DNA of 64,000 bases from positions 62,001-126,000 of the forward strand of contig JALSSV010000013.1 of NCBI GenBank assembly GCA_026984045.1, read 5' to 3'. The notes beneath the pieces were generated by a model, which was not told where the DNA came from, ran no database searches, and saw only the letters and a list, made by a program, of their open reading frames with translations. The first letter of the stretch is position 1, and each line of letters opens with the position of its first letter. The stretch is from Chromatiales bacterium. Its GTDB lineage: Bacteria; Pseudomonadota; Gammaproteobacteria; UBA6429; Thiohalophilaceae. Below, in pieces: positions 1-9,938 of the stretch. The translations under genes were made by a program, and so were the position numbers.

Positions 1-14
1 GGAGGAACCAGCGA

Positions 15-1043
15 ATGTTCGACATCGAAAAGCGCAATCGACGCATGATGGGCATGGGTGGCCGCGGTGGCGGCATGGGTGGCCGCGGTGGCGGCATGGG
101 TGGCGGCTGCTACATCTATGATGAAAACCAGCGGGCCAACGATACCCTCGTCACGCCCGACGTGACCTTCCGCCGGGGCATCTACATGAACGGCTCCATG
201 ACCATGGACGACGGCAATACCGTGACCATCTGGGGCTTCACCGATGGCGGTGGCGGCATGTCCATGGGCGGGCCGTTCCCCTCGCCGGCCATGCGCGTGA
301 CGCAGGGGCAGATCGTCCACACCCAGCTCACGGTGCCCATGTGCTGCGCCCATACCATCCACCATCACGGCATCGAACCGGGCTGGGAATCCGATGGCGT
401 GGGGCACATCTCCTGGGACGTGAGCGGCACCACCTATACCTACCAGTGGCGGCCCATGCATCCCGGCACCTACTTCTACCACTGCCACACCAACACCGTG
501 CTGCATGCCGAGATGGGCATGTACGGCGCCCTGATCGTGGATCCGCCGGAAGGCCCCGGCACCCTCTATTCGGGCGGCCCCACCTACGACATGGAAGCCT
601 TCTGGGTGGTGGACGAAATCGACTCCTTCTGGCACACCCTGAACTGGACCGCCGGCACCTGCGGCTCCGACGTGGGCCTGAACGATCTCAATCCCGACTA
701 TTTCATCATCACCGGGGTGGATGGCGCCCAGTCGGCCATGAACGCCCCGGGCATCGCCACCACCATGCAGGTGGGTCAGAAGCTCCTGGCCCGCTACATC
801 TGCGCCGGCTACCATCCGCAGCGCATCCATTTCGGGGGGCTCACCGGCACCATCCACATCTCCGACGGCCGGGTGCTCCCGCGCCCGGTACAGGTCACCG
901 AACTGCGCGCCCACTCGGGCGAGCGCTACGACGTGATCTTCGAACCGGACACGCCCGGCGAGTACATCATCACCTGCGAGATCCGGCACTGGGTCAGCGG
1001 CGAGGTGCTCGGCACCGCCCGCACCCGGATCACCGTCACCTGA
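15..1043 (+). CDS. Multicopper oxidase/cupredoxin-like protein with Gly-Met-Arg-rich N-terminus
   Basis: 342 aa. The start is set by a GGAGGA ribosome site at positions 1-6, eight bases upstream of the ATG. The first ~32 residues are a low-complexity Met/Gly/Arg segment with a repeated GMGGRGG unit. A cupredoxin-type domain follows (~50-180), with an HHHG copper-ligand cluster near 117-120 and the string HCHTNTVLHAEMG near 157-169, which resembles a type-1 copper site next to a type-2/3 ligand. A weaker second beta domain runs to the end. The copper-oxidase fold is well supported; substrate is unknown, and a relation to two-domain laccases or nitrite-reductase-like proteins is possible. No signal peptide or twin-arginine motif is visible, which is odd for this family. 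A strong terminator follows, so this is the last gene of its transcript. Confidence 0.75.
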   Translation: MFDIEKRNRRMMGMGGRGGGMGGRGGGMGGGCYIYDENQRANDTLVTPDVTFRRGIYMNGSMTMDDGNTVTIWGFTDGGGGMSMGGPFPSPAMRVTQGQIVHTQLTVPMCCAHTIHHHGIEPGWESDGVGHISWDVSGTTYTYQWRPMHPGTYFYHCHTNTVLHAEMGMYGALIVDPPEGPGTLYSGGPTYDMEAFWVVDEIDSFWHTLNWTAGTCGSDVGLNDLNPDYFIITGVDGAQSAMNAPGIATTMQVGQKLLARYICAGYHPQRIHFGGLTGTIHISDGRVLPRPVQVTELRAHSGERYDVIFEPDTPGEYIITCEIRHWVSGEVLGTARTRITVT

Positions 1044-1067
1044 CCACAGGGGAGAAGCTGAGGGACT

Positions 1068-1097
1068 GGGGGATGCTTCGGCATCCCCCTTTTTTTT
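1068..1097 (+). terminator. Rho-independent terminator after the copper oxidase gene
   Basis: Perfect 9-bp stem GGGGGATGC / GCATCCCCC with a TTCG tetraloop, followed by eight T residues. It lies 25 bases after the stop codon. A second imperfect AT-rich inverted repeat starts inside the T tract and runs to about 1126. Confidence 0.95.
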
Positions 1098-1239
1098 CGG
1101 GAAACGCACGCGTTTTCCGAAAAAAGGGACCGCGGGCGGGTTGCGAGGGACGAAGGGAGCGGGTTGCCGTATAATCGCGCAATCTGTCATTGCGCCTTAG
1201 CAGGCGGTTAGGGCGCCTCAGCCACGGGAATCCAGGAAC

Positions 1240-2589
1240 ATGGGCAAGCATTACGATCTTCTCGCCATCGGCGGCGGCAGCGGCGGGCTGTCGGCGGCGG
1301 AGCGGGCCGCGCTGTACGGCAAAAAGGCCGCTGTCATCGAGCAGGCCAGACTGGGCGGCACCTGCGTCAACGTCGGCTGCGTGCCCAAGAAGGTGATGTG
1401 GTTCGCCTCGGGGATCGCCGAAACCTTCCGCGATGCGCCCGGCTACGGTTTCGAGGTGGATCTCAAGGCCTTCGACTGGGGCCGCCTGGTCAGGGCCCGC
1501 GACGAGTACATCCGCAACATCAATACCTGGTACGTGGACTACCTGAGCGAGTCCAACATCGACGTGATCCACGGCACCGCCCGCTTCGTGGACAACCGCA
1601 CCGTGGAAGTGGACGGCGAGACCTACACCGCCGATCACATCGTCATCGCCCCCGGCGGGGTGCCCGTCGTGCCGGATCTGCCCGGCAAGGAACACGTTCT
1701 CACCTCCGACGGCTTCTTCGCGCTCGAGGAACAGCCGCAGCGGGTGGCGGTGGTGGGCGCCGGCTACATCGCCGTGGAGCTGGCCGGGCTGCTCAACGGC
1801 CTGGGCTCGGAAGTCTCCCTGCTGCTGCGCAAGGATCACTTCCTGGCCAGCTTCGACGCCATGCTGCGCGACACCCTGATGGAAGAAATGGTCGAGGCCG
1901 GCGTCAACATCATGCCGCGGATCAGCGTGGAGCGGATCGACAGGCAGGGCGACGGCAAGCTGACCCTGCACTGCGCCGCCGGCGTCACCCTGGCCGACTA
2001 CGACGCCGTGATCTACGCCATCGGCCGCCGCCCCAACATCGACGCCCTGAACCTGGAAGCCGCGGGCATCGAGGTGGACGAGAAGGGCTACATTCCCACC
2101 GACTTCTTCCAGAACACCAAGGTCGCCGGCATCTACGCCGTGGGCGACGTGACCGGCCGCGCCCAGCTCACGCCAGTGGCCATCGCCGCCGCCCGGCGCC
2201 TGGCCGATCGCCTGTTCAACAACCAGCCCGACCGGCGCCTGGACTACTACAACATCCCCACCGTGGTCTTCAGCCATCCGCCCATCGGCACCGTGGGCCT
2301 GACCGAAGCCGAGGCCCGGGAACAGTTCGGCGACACGGTCAAGATCTACCAGACCCGCTTCACCGCCATGTACCACGCCCTCTCGCCCCACAAGCAGGCC
2401 ACGGCCATGAAGCTGGTCTGCGTGGGGCCCGAGGAGAAGGTGGTGGGCGTGCACATCATCGGCATGGGCGCCGACGAAATGCTCCAGGGTTTTGCCGTGG
2501 CAGTGAAGATGGGTGCCACCAAGAAACAGTTCGACGACACGGTGGCCATCCACCCCACCAGTTCGGAAGAGCTGGTGACGATGCGCTGA
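1240..2589 (+). CDS. gor: Glutathione-disulfide reductase
   Basis: 449 aa, the usual length. It reduces oxidised glutathione with NADPH in the cytoplasm as a FAD homodimer. Seen: FAD-binding GGGSGG near residues 11-16; redox-active pair C42/C47 in [13 protein letters not shown]; second dinucleotide-binding GAGYIAVE near residues 172-179 followed by an Arg-Lys pair (LLRKDH) fitting NADPH preference; FAD motif YAVGDVTG; C-terminal HPTSSEE with the catalytic base His. A TATAAT hexamer at 1170-1175 is a candidate -10, but no good -35 was found. The lipoprotein gene starts eight bases after the stop, so they are probably cotranscribed. Family assignment is firm. Confidence 0.96.
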   Translation: MGKHYDLLAIGGGSGGLSAAERAALYGKKAAVIEQARLGGTCVNVGCVPKKVMWFASGIAETFRDAPGYGFEVDLKAFDWGRLVRARDEYIRNINTWYVDYLSESNIDVIHGTARFVDNRTVEVDGETYTADHIVIAPGGVPVVPDLPGKEHVLTSDGFFALEEQPQRVAVVGAGYIAVELAGLLNGLGSEVSLLLRKDHFLASFDAMLRDTLMEEMVEAGVNIMPRISVERIDRQGDGKLTLHCAAGVTLADYDAVIYAIGRRPNIDALNLEAAGIEVDEKGYIPTDFFQNTKVAGIYAVGDVTGRAQLTPVAIAAARRLADRLFNNQPDRRLDYYNIPTVVFSHPPIGTVGLTEAEAREQFGDTVKIYQTRFTAMYHALSPHKQATAMKLVCVGPEEKVVGVHIIGMGADEMLQGFAVAVKMGATKKQFDDTVAIHPTSSEELVTMR

Positions 2590-2597
2590 TCGGCAGC

Positions 2598-3110
2598 GTG
2601 TTCACCCGCCCTGCCCGCCTGCTGCCGCTGCTTCTGCTGCTGGCCGGCTGTGCCGTGCCGCCCGGCCTCTACGTGGAGCGACCGGGCACCGTGTTCCGCC
2701 TCGAAAAACCGATCGTCATTCCCGCCAATACGGCCCACCTGACCTTTCAGAATGGAAGGGCGATCCGGGAAGCGGGACCGCTGCAGGGCGCCGACTTCTA
2801 CTACCCTCACTGCTGGCTGGACATCGGCGAGGTGGCTCCGCGGCCCCGCACCGTCGCGCCGGGTGACTATCGGCTGATCCGCGTCCGGGACGACAGCGAG
2901 CTGTTCTCGGCTCCGGCCACGGTCCTGTTCCGGACCGATTTCACCCTCCGGAATGCCAGGGGACGGCGGCTGACCCTGGTCTGTGCCCAGCTCGACGACG
3001 CCTGGGAGTTCGACTACGTGACCCGGGCCCAGATGCAGCGGGCGCTGGGGGCCTTCATCACCATCCATCCGCCATCCGACAGCGAAACCGGCCGGGAAAA
3101 CGGCGGCTGA
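2598..3110 (+). CDS. Small putative lipoprotein
   Basis: 170 aa from a GTG start at 2598. This start gives a textbook lipoprotein signal: MFTRPARLLPLLLLLAGC, with lipobox LAGC and Cys18 as the lipidation site. The mature part has no motif I recognise; it looks beta-rich and contains one Pro-His-Cys-Trp (PHCW) segment near residue 73 and a later Cys (LVCAQ). It starts eight bases after gor and is probably translated from the same message. The reading frame is also open upstream across gor, so the start rests on the signal peptide, because the ribosome site is weak. Function unknown; envelope location is inferred. Confidence 0.6.
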   Translation: MFTRPARLLPLLLLLAGCAVPPGLYVERPGTVFRLEKPIVIPANTAHLTFQNGRAIREAGPLQGADFYYPHCWLDIGEVAPRPRTVAPGDYRLIRVRDDSELFSAPATVLFRTDFTLRNARGRRLTLVCAQLDDAWEFDYVTRAQMQRALGAFITIHPPSDSETGRENGG

Positions 3111-3170
3111 GCAAGCGCTGGCCGGCAACCGGACAGCCGGGCGAAACCGCCCGGCCACATCCGCCGCTGC

Positions 3171-3524
3171 TCAGTAGGCGCTGCCGAAGGAGAGATCGAG
3201 CGTATAGGGCGGCAGCGGGATCCCCGCGATCTTGCAGCCCTGATAGACCGGCCCCTTGGGGAACAGGGAGTACAGATAGCGCTTGCCTCCCTGGTGCTTG
3301 TAGTGGCTGGTGAGGATCTTCAGCACCTTGCGGGCACTGCAGGAGCCGCCCTCGCGTCGGCAACTGTCGCGCAGGAAGTAGATCACTTCCCAGTGCGCCG
3401 GGGTCAGCTCGATGCCTTCCTCCCTCGCCAGCTCGATGGCCTGGCTCTCCGACCAGCCCTCGAAGCTCGGCGGAACGACGGTGGTGGTTTCCGTTTGAAC
3501 GGGTGATGTGGTACTGGCTGTCAT
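3171..3524 (-). CDS. DsrC/TusE-family protein lacking the C-terminal cysteine
   Basis: 117 aa. The ATG at 3524 is chosen because AGGAGGA (complement of 3533-3539) sits eight bases upstream; an in-frame GTG at 3554 has no such site. The DsrC/TusE fold is shown by the order [10 protein letters not shown] (residues ~44-53), [11 protein letters not shown] (~65-75), LFPKGP (~87-92) and GCKIAGIP (~96-103). DsrC proteins carry two C-terminal cysteines: one in the CKIAG segment and one penultimate. Here C97 of CKIAG is kept, but the usual end PTGCV is replaced by [13 protein letters not shown] with no cysteine. It therefore cannot act as a standard DsrC trisulfide carrier or TusE relay; a regulatory or partner role is inferred. 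Transcribed divergently from the gamma-carbonic anhydrase gene across a palindrome-rich spacer. Confidence 0.85.
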   Translation of the reverse strand: MTASTTSPVQTETTTVVPPSFEGWSESQAIELAREEGIELTPAHWEVIYFLRDSCRREGGSCSARKVLKILTSHYKHQGGKRYLYSLFPKGPVYQGCKIAGIPLPPYTLDLSFGSAY

Positions 3525-3604
3525 CTCCAGAGTCCTCCTGTTTGTCTTCGACACCGGCGGCGACCGCCGCCGTCTGGTCGTGGCCCGTTGCGCCGGGCTC
3601 TGTA

Positions 3605-3644
3605 TTGACTATAGTCCAGATCGGCGAAAATACCAGAGTATTTT
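3605..3644. promoter_or_regulatory. Two palindromes between divergent dsrC-like and carbonic anhydrase genes
   Basis: GACTATAGTC at 3607-3616 is a perfect 10-bp palindrome that overlaps a TTGACT (3605-3610) usable as a plus-strand -35. Eleven bases on, AAAATAC (3627-3633) and GTATTTT (3638-3644) form a perfect 7-bp inverted repeat around CAGA. The region is much more AT-rich than its surroundings and lies between the two start codons, so it is a candidate operator/promoter. The regulator is unknown. Confidence 0.55.
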
Positions 3645-3714
3645 GGTAAGACTTTTTTCGTACGCCGGCCACGGGCTATACTTTCCACTTCCTTCCCCCG
3701 GCACCCACGGTCCC

Positions 3715-4248
3715 ATGCCCATCCGGCCCTTCGAAGACAAGCAGCCCGTGATCCATCCCGGCGCCTGGCTGGACGCCACCGCGCTGGTCATCGGCGATGT
3801 GCACATCGGGGCCGAGAGTTCCCTCTGGCCCTACGTGGTGGCGCGCGGCGACGTGAACCGGATCCGGATCGGCGAGCAGACCAACCTCCAGGATCATTGC
3901 GTGCTGCACGTGAGCCACGACGGGCCGCTCCATCCCGGCGGCGCCGATCTGCAAATCGGCAACCGCGTCACCGTCGGCCACGGCGCCGTGCTGCACGGCT
4001 GCCGGATCGGCAATCACTGTCTCATCGGCATGCGCGTCACGATCCTCGACGGCGCGGTGATCGAGCCGCTGACCCTCATCGGCGCCGGCGCCCTGGTGCC
4101 GCCCGGCAAGGTGCTGGAAAGCGGCTATCTGTGGCTGGGCAGCCCGGTGCGCCGCGCCCGCGCCCTCGCCCAGGACGAGATCGACAACATCGAATACGCG
4201 GCGCAGCACTACGTGCGCCTGATGCACCGCCACCGGCAAACCGCCTGA
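3715..4248 (+). CDS. Gamma-carbonic anhydrase-like hexapeptide-repeat protein
   Basis: 177 aa from the ATG at 3715. It has a left-handed beta-helix pattern of [LIV]-G-x4 hexapeptides across residues ~18-140 (for example LVIGDVHIGAES, LQIGNRVTVGHGAVLHGC). The gamma-CA signature is present: R-G-D in VVARGDVNRIRIG, the QTNLQDHCVLHV segment supplying one zinc His, and VGHGAVLHGC supplying two more. Length and motifs fit the YrdA/PaaY group, which form trimers with metal at subunit interfaces. Catalytic carbonic anhydrase activity is possible but not assured for this subgroup. Seven bases separate it from the downstream DNA glycosylase gene, so the two are probably one transcript. Confidence 0.88.
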   Translation: MPIRPFEDKQPVIHPGAWLDATALVIGDVHIGAESSLWPYVVARGDVNRIRIGEQTNLQDHCVLHVSHDGPLHPGGADLQIGNRVTVGHGAVLHGCRIGNHCLIGMRVTILDGAVIEPLTLIGAGALVPPGKVLESGYLWLGSPVRRARALAQDEIDNIEYAAQHYVRLMHRHRQTA

Positions 4249-4255
4249 CCGCCTC

Positions 4256-4927
4256 ATGTCCCTGCTCGACGCCGGTTTCTTCGATCGGGATGCCTGTGCC
4301 GTGGCCAGGGATCTGCTGGGCAAGGTCCTGCGTCGGCGCTGGCAGGGCGTGTGGCTGGCCTGCCGGATCATCGAGACCGAGGCCTATTACCGGCGCGAGA
4401 AGGGCAGCCATTCCTCACTGGGGTATACGGAGAAGCGCAAGGCCATGTTCATGCCGCCGGGCACCATCTACATGTACTACGCGCGCGGCGGCGACTCGCT
4501 CAACGTAAGCGTGCGCGGCGCGGGCAACGCGGTGCTGATCAAGGCCGGTGTACCCTGGTTCGACGCGCGTTCCCCGCGGGAGACGGCGCGCCTCATGCAG
4601 CGCCTCAACCCGGTGCGCGGCAGCGGTCGCAAGCGGCCGGTGGAGAAGCTGTGCAGCGGCCAGACCCTGCTGTGCCGCAGCTTGGCCCTGAAGGTGCGCG
4701 ACTGGGATCAGCGGCCTTTCGATCCCGAACGCTTCTTCATCGAAGACGTGGGCCACCGGGTGCACGAGATCATCCAGGCCCCGCGGCTCGGCATCCCCCC
4801 CGAGCGCGACGCCCACCTGCCCTACCGCTTCGTGGACGCGGACGAAGCCCGCTACGCCACCCGGAATCCCCTCACCCGGCGCGATGCCAGAGAAGGCCGG
4901 GACTACAGAATCATCCGCGGCCGGTGA
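4256..4927 (+). CDS. DNA-3-methyladenine glycosylase (AAG/MPG family)
   Basis: 223 aa. It removes alkylated purines such as 3-methyladenine from DNA to start base-excision repair. Family marks: RDLLGKVL near the N-terminus, the catalytic glutamate in IIETEAYY (~residue 41), the SHSSLGYTEKRKAMF segment, PPGTIYMYYARGG matching the usual GxxYVYxxYG loop, LNVSVRGAGNAVLIKAG, and the substrate-pocket GSGRKRPVEKLCSGQ near 122-136. Length is normal. It begins seven bases after the carbonic anhydrase stop and converges on aroE with 58 bp between them. Confidence 0.93.
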   Translation: MSLLDAGFFDRDACAVARDLLGKVLRRRWQGVWLACRIIETEAYYRREKGSHSSLGYTEKRKAMFMPPGTIYMYYARGGDSLNVSVRGAGNAVLIKAGVPWFDARSPRETARLMQRLNPVRGSGRKRPVEKLCSGQTLLCRSLALKVRDWDQRPFDPERFFIEDVGHRVHEIIQAPRLGIPPERDAHLPYRFVDADEARYATRNPLTRRDAREGRDYRIIRGR

Positions 4928-4985
4928 GAGGACGGATCGGCGCAGCGCAGGCCGCGATGCACGGAGGGGAAAAGCCCCGAACCGC

Positions 4986-5843
4986 TCAGGCGTCGGCAGC
5001 CAGTTCTTCCCGAAGCCGTTGGATCACGGGGCGAGTTCGGGGGCGCACGCCGCGCCAGACGAGAAAGGACTCGGCCGCCTGTTCCACCAGCATGCCGAGG
5101 CCGTCGGCCACGGTGGTGGCGCCCTGCCATTTCGCCCACTGCATGAAGGCCGTGGGTCTGGCGCCGTACATCATGTCGTAGGCGGCGCCGCCCTCGGCGA
5201 GGAGGCCGTCGGGCAGGGGCGGCAGATCCCCCTGCAGGCTGGCGGCGGTGGCGTTGATCAGCAGATCGAACCGCAGTTCGCCCAGGGCCTCGTAACCGCA
5301 ACCCTGCACGGTGCCGAGATCGGCGAAGGCCTCGGCCAGCGCCACCGCCCGTTGTGCGGTGCGGTTGGCGATCACCACGAGCGCCGGCTGCTGCTCCAGG
5401 AGGGGCGCGAGCACGCCCCGGGCCGCGCCGCCGGCGCCCATCAGCAGGATGCGCCGGTCGCGCAGGGACAGGCCCAGGTTGTCGGTGAGATCCCGCACCA
5501 GACCCACGCCGTCGGTGTTGTCGCCGAACAGCTCAGCGGGTTCGATGCGGATGGTGTTGACCGCCCCGGCCCGTTCGGCCCGGGGGCTGCGCCGGTCCAC
5601 CAGCTGCCAGGCGTCCTGCTTGAAGGGCACGGTGATGTTGAGCCCCCTGCCACCCTCGGCCACGAAATCGGCCACCGCCGCCGGCAGCTTCCCCGGCTCC
5701 ACGAGGATCGCCCGGTAGCAGACCGGCTCGCCGGTCTGCTCGGCGAACAGGCGATGGATGCGCGGCGACTTGCTGTGGGCGATGGGGTTGCCCATCACGG
5801 CATAGTGGTCACAGGCGTCGGGATCGTGAGGGTGGTCGGTCAT
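4986..5843 (-). CDS. aroE: Shikimate dehydrogenase
   Basis: 285 aa from the ATG at 5843. Reduces 3-dehydroshikimate to shikimate with NADPH in aromatic amino-acid biosynthesis. Seen: substrate-binding YAVMGNPIAHSKSP with the Ser-x-Ser motif near the N-terminus; the catalytic Lys in NITVPFKQDA; nucleotide-binding GAGGAARG; NRTAQRA as the NADP phosphate-binding NRT motif; and NATAASLQG. A longer frame runs up to 5888 but would place the start in front of a TATAAT element (complement of 5878-5883), so the MTDHP start is preferred. Downstream of hemB in the same direction with 94 bp between, so it may have its own promoter there as well as read-through from hemB. Confidence 0.95.
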   Translation of the reverse strand: MTDHPHDPDACDHYAVMGNPIAHSKSPRIHRLFAEQTGEPVCYRAILVEPGKLPAAVADFVAEGGRGLNITVPFKQDAWQLVDRRSPRAERAGAVNTIRIEPAELFGDNTDGVGLVRDLTDNLGLSLRDRRILLMGAGGAARGVLAPLLEQQPALVVIANRTAQRAVALAEAFADLGTVQGCGYEALGELRFDLLINATAASLQGDLPPLPDGLLAEGGAAYDMMYGARPTAFMQWAKWQGATTVADGLGMLVEQAAESFLVWRGVRPRTRPVIQRLREELAADA

Positions 5844-5937
5844 GGATGGGGCAGGGATCGATAAGGAAAGGAGGGGGATTATAGCCAAAAGGGGGTTGGC
5901 GAAGGCGATGAGCGTCGCGGCGCCCCCGCCGCGACCA

Positions 5938-6996
<1,059 letters not shown>

Positions 6997-7158
6997 TCAA
7001 AATACCCGCTCTCGCCCGTGCTTGGCAATCGGTGCCGCCAATTCATCCGGCACCGCACCCGGTGCTTGCCTTTGGGCGGGGATGAGTCTTTAATTGGTTA
7101 AACCGTGGATGACGGTCAGTCTTTGCCCCACGTCCGGACCAATGAGGAGTTTTCCCGA

Positions 7159-7839
7159 ATGACCTTCCTGCGCGCCCGCCGCCTGCTGCCGATCCTCCTG
7201 CTCCTGCTCGCCGGGCTGCCGGCAGTTCGCGCCGATACGCCAGCCCCCGATCGGCTGCTCCGGGAGACCATGCAGACCATGGTCTCGGAACTCAATGCCC
7301 GGCGCGAGGCCATCACCCGTGATCCGGTCATCGTGCAGCAGCTCGCCGAGCGGCTCCTGCTGCCGCACGTGGACTTCATCGCCGCCTCGCGTCAGGTGCT
7401 CGGCAAGCACTGGCGACGGGCCAGCCGCGCGCAGAAACTGGCCTTCGTGCGCGAGTTTCGCACCCTGCTCCTGCGCTTCTATTCCTCGGCCCTGGCCAAG
7501 TATCTGCAGGAGCACGATCTCGACCCGGCCATGTTCGTGTTCGCCCCCCTGCGGGCCGCGCCCGATGCCCGCCAGGTGACGGTGCACATGGATCTGCATC
7601 CGCCGGGCAACGGCAAGCCGGTTAACGTGAACTTCCTCATGCACCGTTCCCGCAAGGGCTGGCGGGTCTACGACCTGGCCATCGACGGGGTCAGCCTCAT
7701 CGCCACCTACCGCAGCAGCTTCGCCGGCCAGATCCGCCAGAGCGGGCTGGATGCCCTGATCGCCCGCCTCGCCGAGAAGAACGCCCGCCTCGGCGCGAGC
7801 GAAGCCGACCCCGCGCCGGCATCGGCCCAGGCCGGCTGA
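7159..7839 (+). CDS. MlaC/Ttg2D-family periplasmic phospholipid-binding protein
   Basis: 226 aa from the ATG at 7159 (AGGAG at 7145-7149). A signal peptide is clear: RARRLLPILLLLLAGLPAVRA, cleavage near residue 25. The rest matches the MlaC family layout: an N-terminal helical region (LRETMQTMVSELNARREAI), LLLPHVDFIAASRQVLGKHWRRAS, FVREFRTLLLRFYSSAL, and a beta-rich end with WRVYDLAIDGVSLIATYRSSFAGQIRQSGLDAL. MlaC carries phospholipids between outer-membrane and inner-membrane Mla components. No mlaA/B/D/E/F gene is nearby, so this is a stand-alone copy and its exact role is open. A histidine kinase gene follows after 41 bp. Confidence 0.88.
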   Translation: MTFLRARRLLPILLLLLAGLPAVRADTPAPDRLLRETMQTMVSELNARREAITRDPVIVQQLAERLLLPHVDFIAASRQVLGKHWRRASRAQKLAFVREFRTLLLRFYSSALAKYLQEHDLDPAMFVFAPLRAAPDARQVTVHMDLHPPGNGKPVNVNFLMHRSRKGWRVYDLAIDGVSLIATYRSSFAGQIRQSGLDALIARLAEKNARLGASEADPAPASAQAG

Positions 7840-7880
7840 GCCTCCCCCATGGAGGCACACACCACGCCCACGGACGGTTC

Positions 7881-9905
7881 ATGAAGCGCGACAGCCGCCG
7901 CTTTCTCGCCTTGGGGCTGGCTGGCGTTTTCCTGTTCGGGCTGTTCCTGTACGCCCAGGCCATCCCGCAGCGCATCGAGCGGGGGCTCAGGGCCCAGGGG
8001 GCGATCCGCCAGCTGGATGCCATGCGTGCCCCCCTGGTGGAGCTGCAGCGGCTCCGCCTGCAGTCCCCGCAAGCCGCGCCGCCCAGTGTCAGCCTCAAGG
8101 CCGCCACCCGCGCCTTCCTCGACAGCACCGCCTACGAACCGGATCTGGCCGCCATCACCCGCGAATTCGCCCTGCAGGCGCGACAGTGGCTCGCGCTGCC
8201 CGCCGACGCTGATCCGACCGTCCAGATGCAGTCGTTTCTCGATCTGCTCGACGCCCTGGCCCGCGCCGAGCCGCCCATCCATGCCGCCATCGCTGCCGGC
8301 CAGCAGGCCGAAACCCTGTTGTGGCTGGCCAGCGGCCTGCTGATCACCCTTCTGCTGGGCCTGTTCCTGATCCACCAGCGGCGCCAGCGGCGCCGCGCCG
8401 AGCGGGCCGAGCAGCGCAGCCGCGCGGTCATCGACCAGTCGCCCTTCGCCATCCAGATCTTCGCCCCCGATGGCACCCCCCTGCACATGAACCGCACCGC
8501 CGAGCGGCTGTGGCAGATCCGCCTCGAAGACATGCAGGGCTACAGTCCGCTGACCGATCCCCAGCTCGAAACCCTGGGCATCGCCCCCTACCTGCGCCGT
8601 GCCTTCGCCGGCGAAGTGGTCACCACCCCGGTGATCCGCTACGACACCCGGGACACGCCGCTGGCGGCCGCAGCGCCCCGCAAGGTGGTGGAACTTCGCT
8701 CGCACATCTATCCGGTCCTTGATGCCGAGGGCGAGGTCGCCGAGATCATCGTCATGCACGAGGACGTCAGCGAGCTGCAGGAAATCTCCCGCCGCCTCAC
8801 CGAGGCCCAGCGGGTGGCCCGGCTCGGTTGCTGGGAACTGGATTTGCGCAACGATCACCTCTACTGGTCCGACGAGATCTTCCGCATCTTCGAAATCGAT
8901 CCGGCCCGCTTCGGCGCTTCCTACGAGGCCTTCCTGGAAACCGTCCATCCCGAAGACCGGGACGCCGTGAACGAGGCCTACATCGGCTCCGTGGACGCCC
9001 GCACCGAATACGACATCCAGCATCGCCTGCTGATGCCCGACGGCCGCATCAAGTGGGTGCGCGAACGGGGGCATACCGAATACGCCGCCGATGGCACGCC
9101 CGTCCGTTCGCTCGGCACGGTGCTCGACATCACCGATTACAAGACCCTGGAGGCGGAACTGGTCCGCCACCGGGATCACCTGGAAGAACTGGTGGCGCAG
9201 CGCACCGGGGAACTGGAGATCATCAATGCCGAACTGGAATCCTTCAGCTATTCGGTCTCCCACGATCTGCGCGCCCCGCTGCGGGCCATCACCGGCTTCA
9301 GCCAGGCACTGGTGGAAGACTGCACCGAACGGCTCGATGCCACCGGCCGCCAGTACCTGGAGCGCATCGAGGCCAACGTCCAGCGCATGACCCAGCTCAT
9401 CGACGATCTGCTGACCCTCTCGCGCACCAGCCAGGCGCCCCTGTCGCTCGAAGACGTGGCCCTCGGCCCGCTCGCCGACGAGGTGGCCGAACAGATCCGC
9501 CAGCGCTATCCCGATCACCCTGTCGATTTCATCAACCAGGTGACCGACACGGTTCGTGGCGACCCCAAACTGCTGCGCATCCTGCTGGAAAACCTGCTGG
9601 ACAACGCCTGGAAATACACCGGCACCCGTGATGCGCCGCGGGTGATCTTCAGCCGCGAGGGCGCAGAGAACGGCCTGCTGCGCTTCAGCCTCTGCGACAA
9701 CGGCGTCGGCTTCGACATGGCCTATGCCGACAAGCTGTTCGGCGCCTTCCAGCGCCTGCACGGCAGCGAATTTCCGGGCACCGGCATCGGCCTGGCCACG
9801 GTCCAGCGCATCGTCCACCGCCACCGCGGGCGGATCCGGGGCGAAGGCCGACCGGACGACGGGGCCTGTTTTGATTTCACCCTGCCCCCGGCATCCGACA
9901 ACTGA
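7881..9905 (+). CDS. Membrane sensor histidine kinase with two PAS domains
   Basis: 674 aa. Two membrane segments (about 8-26 and 144-165) enclose a periplasmic helical region of ~115 residues. Two PAS domains follow (~175-300 and ~310-430, the second with the PAS_3-type LGCWELDLRNDHLYWSDEIF). The HisKA domain has the phosphorylatable His461 in SYSVSHDLRAP. The ATPase domain has the N box LLENLLDNAWKYT and G boxes DNGVGFD and GTGIGLATV. The kinase end resembles bacteriophytochrome-type kinases. No dedicated response regulator adjoins it; the receiver-containing GGDEF-EAL proteins 6-13 kb downstream are possible targets, which is inference only. The next kinase starts 33 bp later on the same strand. 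Confidence 0.92.
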   Translation: MKRDSRRFLALGLAGVFLFGLFLYAQAIPQRIERGLRAQGAIRQLDAMRAPLVELQRLRLQSPQAAPPSVSLKAATRAFLDSTAYEPDLAAITREFALQARQWLALPADADPTVQMQSFLDLLDALARAEPPIHAAIAAGQQAETLLWLASGLLITLLLGLFLIHQRRQRRRAERAEQRSRAVIDQSPFAIQIFAPDGTPLHMNRTAERLWQIRLEDMQGYSPLTDPQLETLGIAPYLRRAFAGEVVTTPVIRYDTRDTPLAAAAPRKVVELRSHIYPVLDAEGEVAEIIVMHEDVSELQEISRRLTEAQRVARLGCWELDLRNDHLYWSDEIFRIFEIDPARFGASYEAFLETVHPEDRDAVNEAYIGSVDARTEYDIQHRLLMPDGRIKWVRERGHTEYAADGTPVRSLGTVLDITDYKTLEAELVRHRDHLEELVAQRTGELEIINAELESFSYSVSHDLRAPLRAITGFSQALVEDCTERLDATGRQYLERIEANVQRMTQLIDDLLTLSRTSQAPLSLEDVALGPLADEVAEQIRQRYPDHPVDFINQVTDTVRGDPKLLRILLENLLDNAWKYTGTRDAPRVIFSREGAENGLLRFSLCDNGVGFDMAYADKLFGAFQRLHGSEFPGTGIGLATVQRIVHRHRGRIRGEGRPDDGACFDFTLPPASDN

Positions 9906-9938
9906 TCCCGAGGCCGTTTCCCAACACGTCGTACCCTG

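Noticed and set aside
3607-3616. Possible IscR-type box
   Set aside because: The two GACT/AGTC halves are only two bases apart, too close for the known IscR type 1 motif.
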